From Pelomonas sp. Root1217 (lineage in GTDB: Bacteria; Pseudomonadota; Gammaproteobacteria; Burkholderiales; Burkholderiaceae_C), in the NCBI RefSeq assembly GCF_001425705.1, contig NZ_LMDC01000030.1, positions 1 to 64,000 on the forward strand: 64,000 nt of DNA. Reading direction: 5' to 3'. The notes beneath the pieces are model-generated. The model was not told where the DNA came from and made no database searches. It saw only the letters and a program-made list of their open reading frames with translations. Within the stretch, counting starts at the first letter, position 1, and the number at the start of each line of letters is the position of its first letter. The translations under genes and the position numbers were made by a program. This document shows positions 62,035 to 64,000 of the stretch, one piece after another.

Positions 62035-63006
62035 ATGCTGATGAGTTCCGACAAGCCTCCTGGGAAACCCTTGGCCGTGGCGCAACTGGCCCGGCTGCGT
62101 TTCAGGCATCTGCACTTCCTCGACATCCTGGGACGCACGCGCAATCTGCGACAGACGGCCGAGCAGATGCACATCACCCAGCCGGCGGCGACCAAGGTGC
62201 TCATGGACATCGAGGAGATGCTGGAGTCGCGCCTGTTCGATCGCCTGCCGCGTGGCATGCGGCCCAATGAGCTGGGCCTGTTCACACTGCGCTACGCCCA
62301 CGCGGCGCTGGATAGCCATCGCAAGTTCGTCGACGAGTTCAGCACCCTGAAGCAGGGCGGGCACGGCCATTTGACGATCGGCGCCATCTCGGGCTCGGCG
62401 GCGCACCTGTTGATCGCGGCGGTGGCCGAGCTTCAGCGCCTGCGTCCGCTGCTGGTGTTGAAGATCCTGGAACAGAGCAGCGACCAGCTGATCATCTGGC
62501 TGGCCGAGCGCAAGATCGACGTGATGATCGGCCGTTTCACCGACAAATCCCAAAGCGACCAGTTCCAGTACGAAAGGCTGGCCGGCGAAGGATTGCAGAT
62601 CACGGCCGGCGTTCACCATCCGCTGCGCGGCGTTCAGGCACCGGGGCTGCTGGAACTGTCGCGCTGGCCGTGGATCCTCTATCCAACGTCCACGGCGCTG
62701 CGCAAGGTGTCGGACGACATCTTCAGCAGCACGGGCCTGTCACTCACCTCGGGCATTGTCGAGACGCCGTCGTTCCTGTTTGCGATCGAGCTGATGCAGA
62801 GCACCCACATGCTGTCACTGCAGCCTGCTGCGCTGGTGGACAAGTACGTGCGGCGCGGTCTGCTGACGCGGATTGCCGCCGACCTGCCCGATCGAATGCC
62901 CGACTTCGGCCTGATCACTTTGCGAGACGAGCCGCCCAGCACGGCGGTCCAGGCGTTCACGGACGTCATCCGCAATCTGGCCGAGCAGACGACCGCGACA
63001 GCGTAG
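62035..63006 (+). CDS. LysR-family transcriptional regulator (GbpR/sugar-acid type)
   Basis: A 323-residue LysR protein. The helix-turn-helix is in LDILGRTRNLRQTAEQMHITQPAATKVLMDIEEMLESRLFDRLPRGM, of the variant class seen in regulators of galactose-binding proteins and sugar-acid operons (GbpR). The effector-binding domain starts near residue 105 (GHLTIGAISGSAAHLLIAAV). ATG 62035, or 62041 two codons later. It is 143 bp from, and divergent to, the TRAP operon, its likely target. Confidence 0.9.
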   Translation: MLMSSDKPPGKPLAVAQLARLRFRHLHFLDILGRTRNLRQTAEQMHITQPAATKVLMDIEEMLESRLFDRLPRGMRPNELGLFTLRYAHAALDSHRKFVDEFSTLKQGGHGHLTIGAISGSAAHLLIAAVAELQRLRPLLVLKILEQSSDQLIIWLAERKIDVMIGRFTDKSQSDQFQYERLAGEGLQITAGVHHPLRGVQAPGLLELSRWPWILYPTSTALRKVSDDIFSSTGLSLTSGIVETPSFLFAIELMQSTHMLSLQPAALVDKYVRRGLLTRIAADLPDRMPDFGLITLRDEPPSTAVQAFTDVIRNLAEQTTATA

Positions 63007-63085
63007 GGCCATCGCCATGCTGCCCTGCCCTCGCTCTCCCAACAAGGGCTACATCAGCAGCCGCGGCGGGCCTTGGACGACAGCC

Positions 63086-64000
63086 TCACCACTTCCTGAG
63101 CCGGCTGCCCAACAGCGCGTAGAACAAGATGAGCCCGTACCAGGGCAGCATGACCCAATAGCCCCGCTGCGGCGTCCACACATCGGCGAAGTGGCCATAG
63201 AGCATGGGAATCAGCGCACCGCCCGCGATGCCCATGATGAGCAGGGCCGAGCCGGCCGCCGTGTACTTGCCCAGGCCTTCGAGCGCGAGCGGCCAGATCG
63301 AGGGCCAGACCAGCGCGTTGGACAGGCCCAGCATCGCCAGGAAGAAGACGGTGTTCGGGACCGAAGGCACACCGGCCCAGCCCAGCAAAGCTTGCGAGAT
63401 GCCGGATTCCGTTGGCGACGACATGGCCACGCCGAGCACGAAGGCAATGCCGCTGACTGCCGAGAAGATCAGGGCAAGCCGTTGCGACATCCAGCGCGGG
63501 ATCAGCGCCACGCCGAGCAGATAGCCCAGCACCATGAAGCCCATGGTGTAGGACGTCAGCACGCCGTAGTGGGCCACGCCGAGCTGACGGCCGTAGAGGC
63601 CGATGGTGTCACCGGCAATGACCTCCACCCCCACGTAGCCGAACAGCGCGATGGCACCGAGCACCACCTGCGGGTACTGGAACACGCCCCAGCGCCTGAC
63701 CGTTCCCGAAGGCGCGTCGGCTGCTTCCAGCTCGGGCTCGCGCAGCGACGAAAAGTGGATCAAGGCCATGAAGGCCAGCAAGCCCACGGCCATTACCGCG
63801 TACGGGAAGACCAGGCGCTGCGACAGCTCGTTGCGCAGCGCCTCACGGCCGGCGGCGTCCAGTGCCGCGAGGGCCGGCTCGGAGAAGCGCTCCATGCCGG
63901 ACAGGATCAGCGCCGAGAACACCAGCGGCACGACGATGCCGGCGCCCTTGTTGAACAAGCCCATGATCGAGATACGCATGGCCGCGCTCTCGCGCGAACC
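63086..64000 (-). CDS. Sugar MFS transporter, FucP-type (N-terminus beyond the window)
   Basis: A partial gene; 304 residues are inside the window and the frame is open at the right edge, where GSRESAAMRISIMGLFNKGAGIVVP matches the cytoplasmic loop and helix of the fucose/glucose/galactose symporter family. About eight membrane segments follow, with VFFLAMLGLSNALVWPSIWPLALEGLG and AGGALIPMLYGHFAD typical of FucP relatives. Coding probably starts about 110 codons upstream. It is likely a proton-coupled sugar importer and fits a sugar-catabolism region together with the TRAP/FAH operon. The 79 bp before it hold nothing notable. Confidence 0.9.
   Translation of the reverse strand, partial: GSRESAAMRISIMGLFNKGAGIVVPLVFSALILSGMERFSEPALAALDAAGREALRNELSQRLVFPYAVMAVGLLAFMALIHFSSLREPELEAADAPSGTVRRWGVFQYPQVVLGAIALFGYVGVEVIAGDTIGLYGRQLGVAHYGVLTSYTMGFMVLGYLLGVALIPRWMSQRLALIFSAVSGIAFVLGVAMSSPTESGISQALLGWAGVPSVPNTVFFLAMLGLSNALVWPSIWPLALEGLGKYTAAGSALLIMGIAGGALIPMLYGHFADVWTPQRGYWVMLPWYGLILFYALLGSRLRKW

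Noticed and set aside
1-64000. CRISPR arrays, tRNA or rRNA genes, transposases, integrases or prophage genes
   Set aside because: I looked for regularly spaced repeats, CCA-ended cloverleaf sequences, rRNA conserved blocks and recombinase motifs and found none.

Overview
The window is dense, GC-rich, single-chromosome DNA of a Gram-negative betaproteobacterium. The gene complement suggests the Burkholderiales (Roseateles / Pelomonas / Rubrivivax-like). Supporting signs are TRAP transporters, a urtABCDE urea importer, EgtB/EgtD, TonB-dependent receptors of the Xanthomonas/Caulobacter type beside flavin halogenases, and REP-like intergenic palindromes. I saw no rRNA, tRNA, CRISPR array, integrase or transposase.

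Layout. (1) 1-10817: a TonB receptor / flavin-halogenase locus. The minus strand carries an Ig-like lipoprotein, a TonB-dependent receptor and a halogenase gene with an internal frame-breaking deletion. The plus strand carries an intact halogenase, two tandemly duplicated secreted proteins and a LytS/LytTR two-component pair. (2) 10892-14753: CoA-acylating semialdehyde dehydrogenase plus omega-amino-acid transaminase, with a divergent LysR gene and a perfect inverted repeat between them. (3) 14824-22087: aldo/keto reductase, an unusual Omp85-like outer-membrane protein with a small partner, a SNF2 helicase, an RpiB-family protein and a WXXGXW protein. (4) 22221-29412: a seven-gene beta-oxidation operon with three hotdog thioesterases, preceded by a TetR-type operator-like palindrome. 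(5) 29540-36203: coiled-coil membrane protein, membrane-anchored patatin, VanZ protein, and a TRAP operon whose dctQ and dctM are separated by a composite imperfect palindrome of about 560 bp. (6) 36364-39778: ergothioneine genes egtB-egtD, a ParE-type toxin-antitoxin pair, a small hypothetical gene and REP-like repeats. (7) 39779-45252: urtABCDE behind a near-perfect sigma-54 promoter. (8) 45484-54681: a second LytTR system, a DUF1579-like protein, a LolD/FtsX-type ABC exporter, and an overlapping operon of sugar-binding protein, OmpR regulator and histidine kinase. (9) 54787-57559: an orphan third halogenase, a glutathione S-transferase and a GreA/B-like factor. (10) 57628-64000: a second TRAP operon with a fumarylacetoacetase-family enzyme, a divergent LysR regulator and the edge of a FucP-type sugar permease.

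How the genes work together. Much of the window is nutrient capture and its control: TonB import, two TRAP systems, urea import under probable nitrogen control, and a binding-protein-coupled kinase. Catabolic modules accompany these (beta-oxidation, beta-alanine-type amino acids, probable sugar acids). The most distinctive features are the halogenase/TonB locus, the binding protein-regulator-kinase operon, the Omp85-like protein with a helical insert and the giant palindrome inside the TRAP operon.
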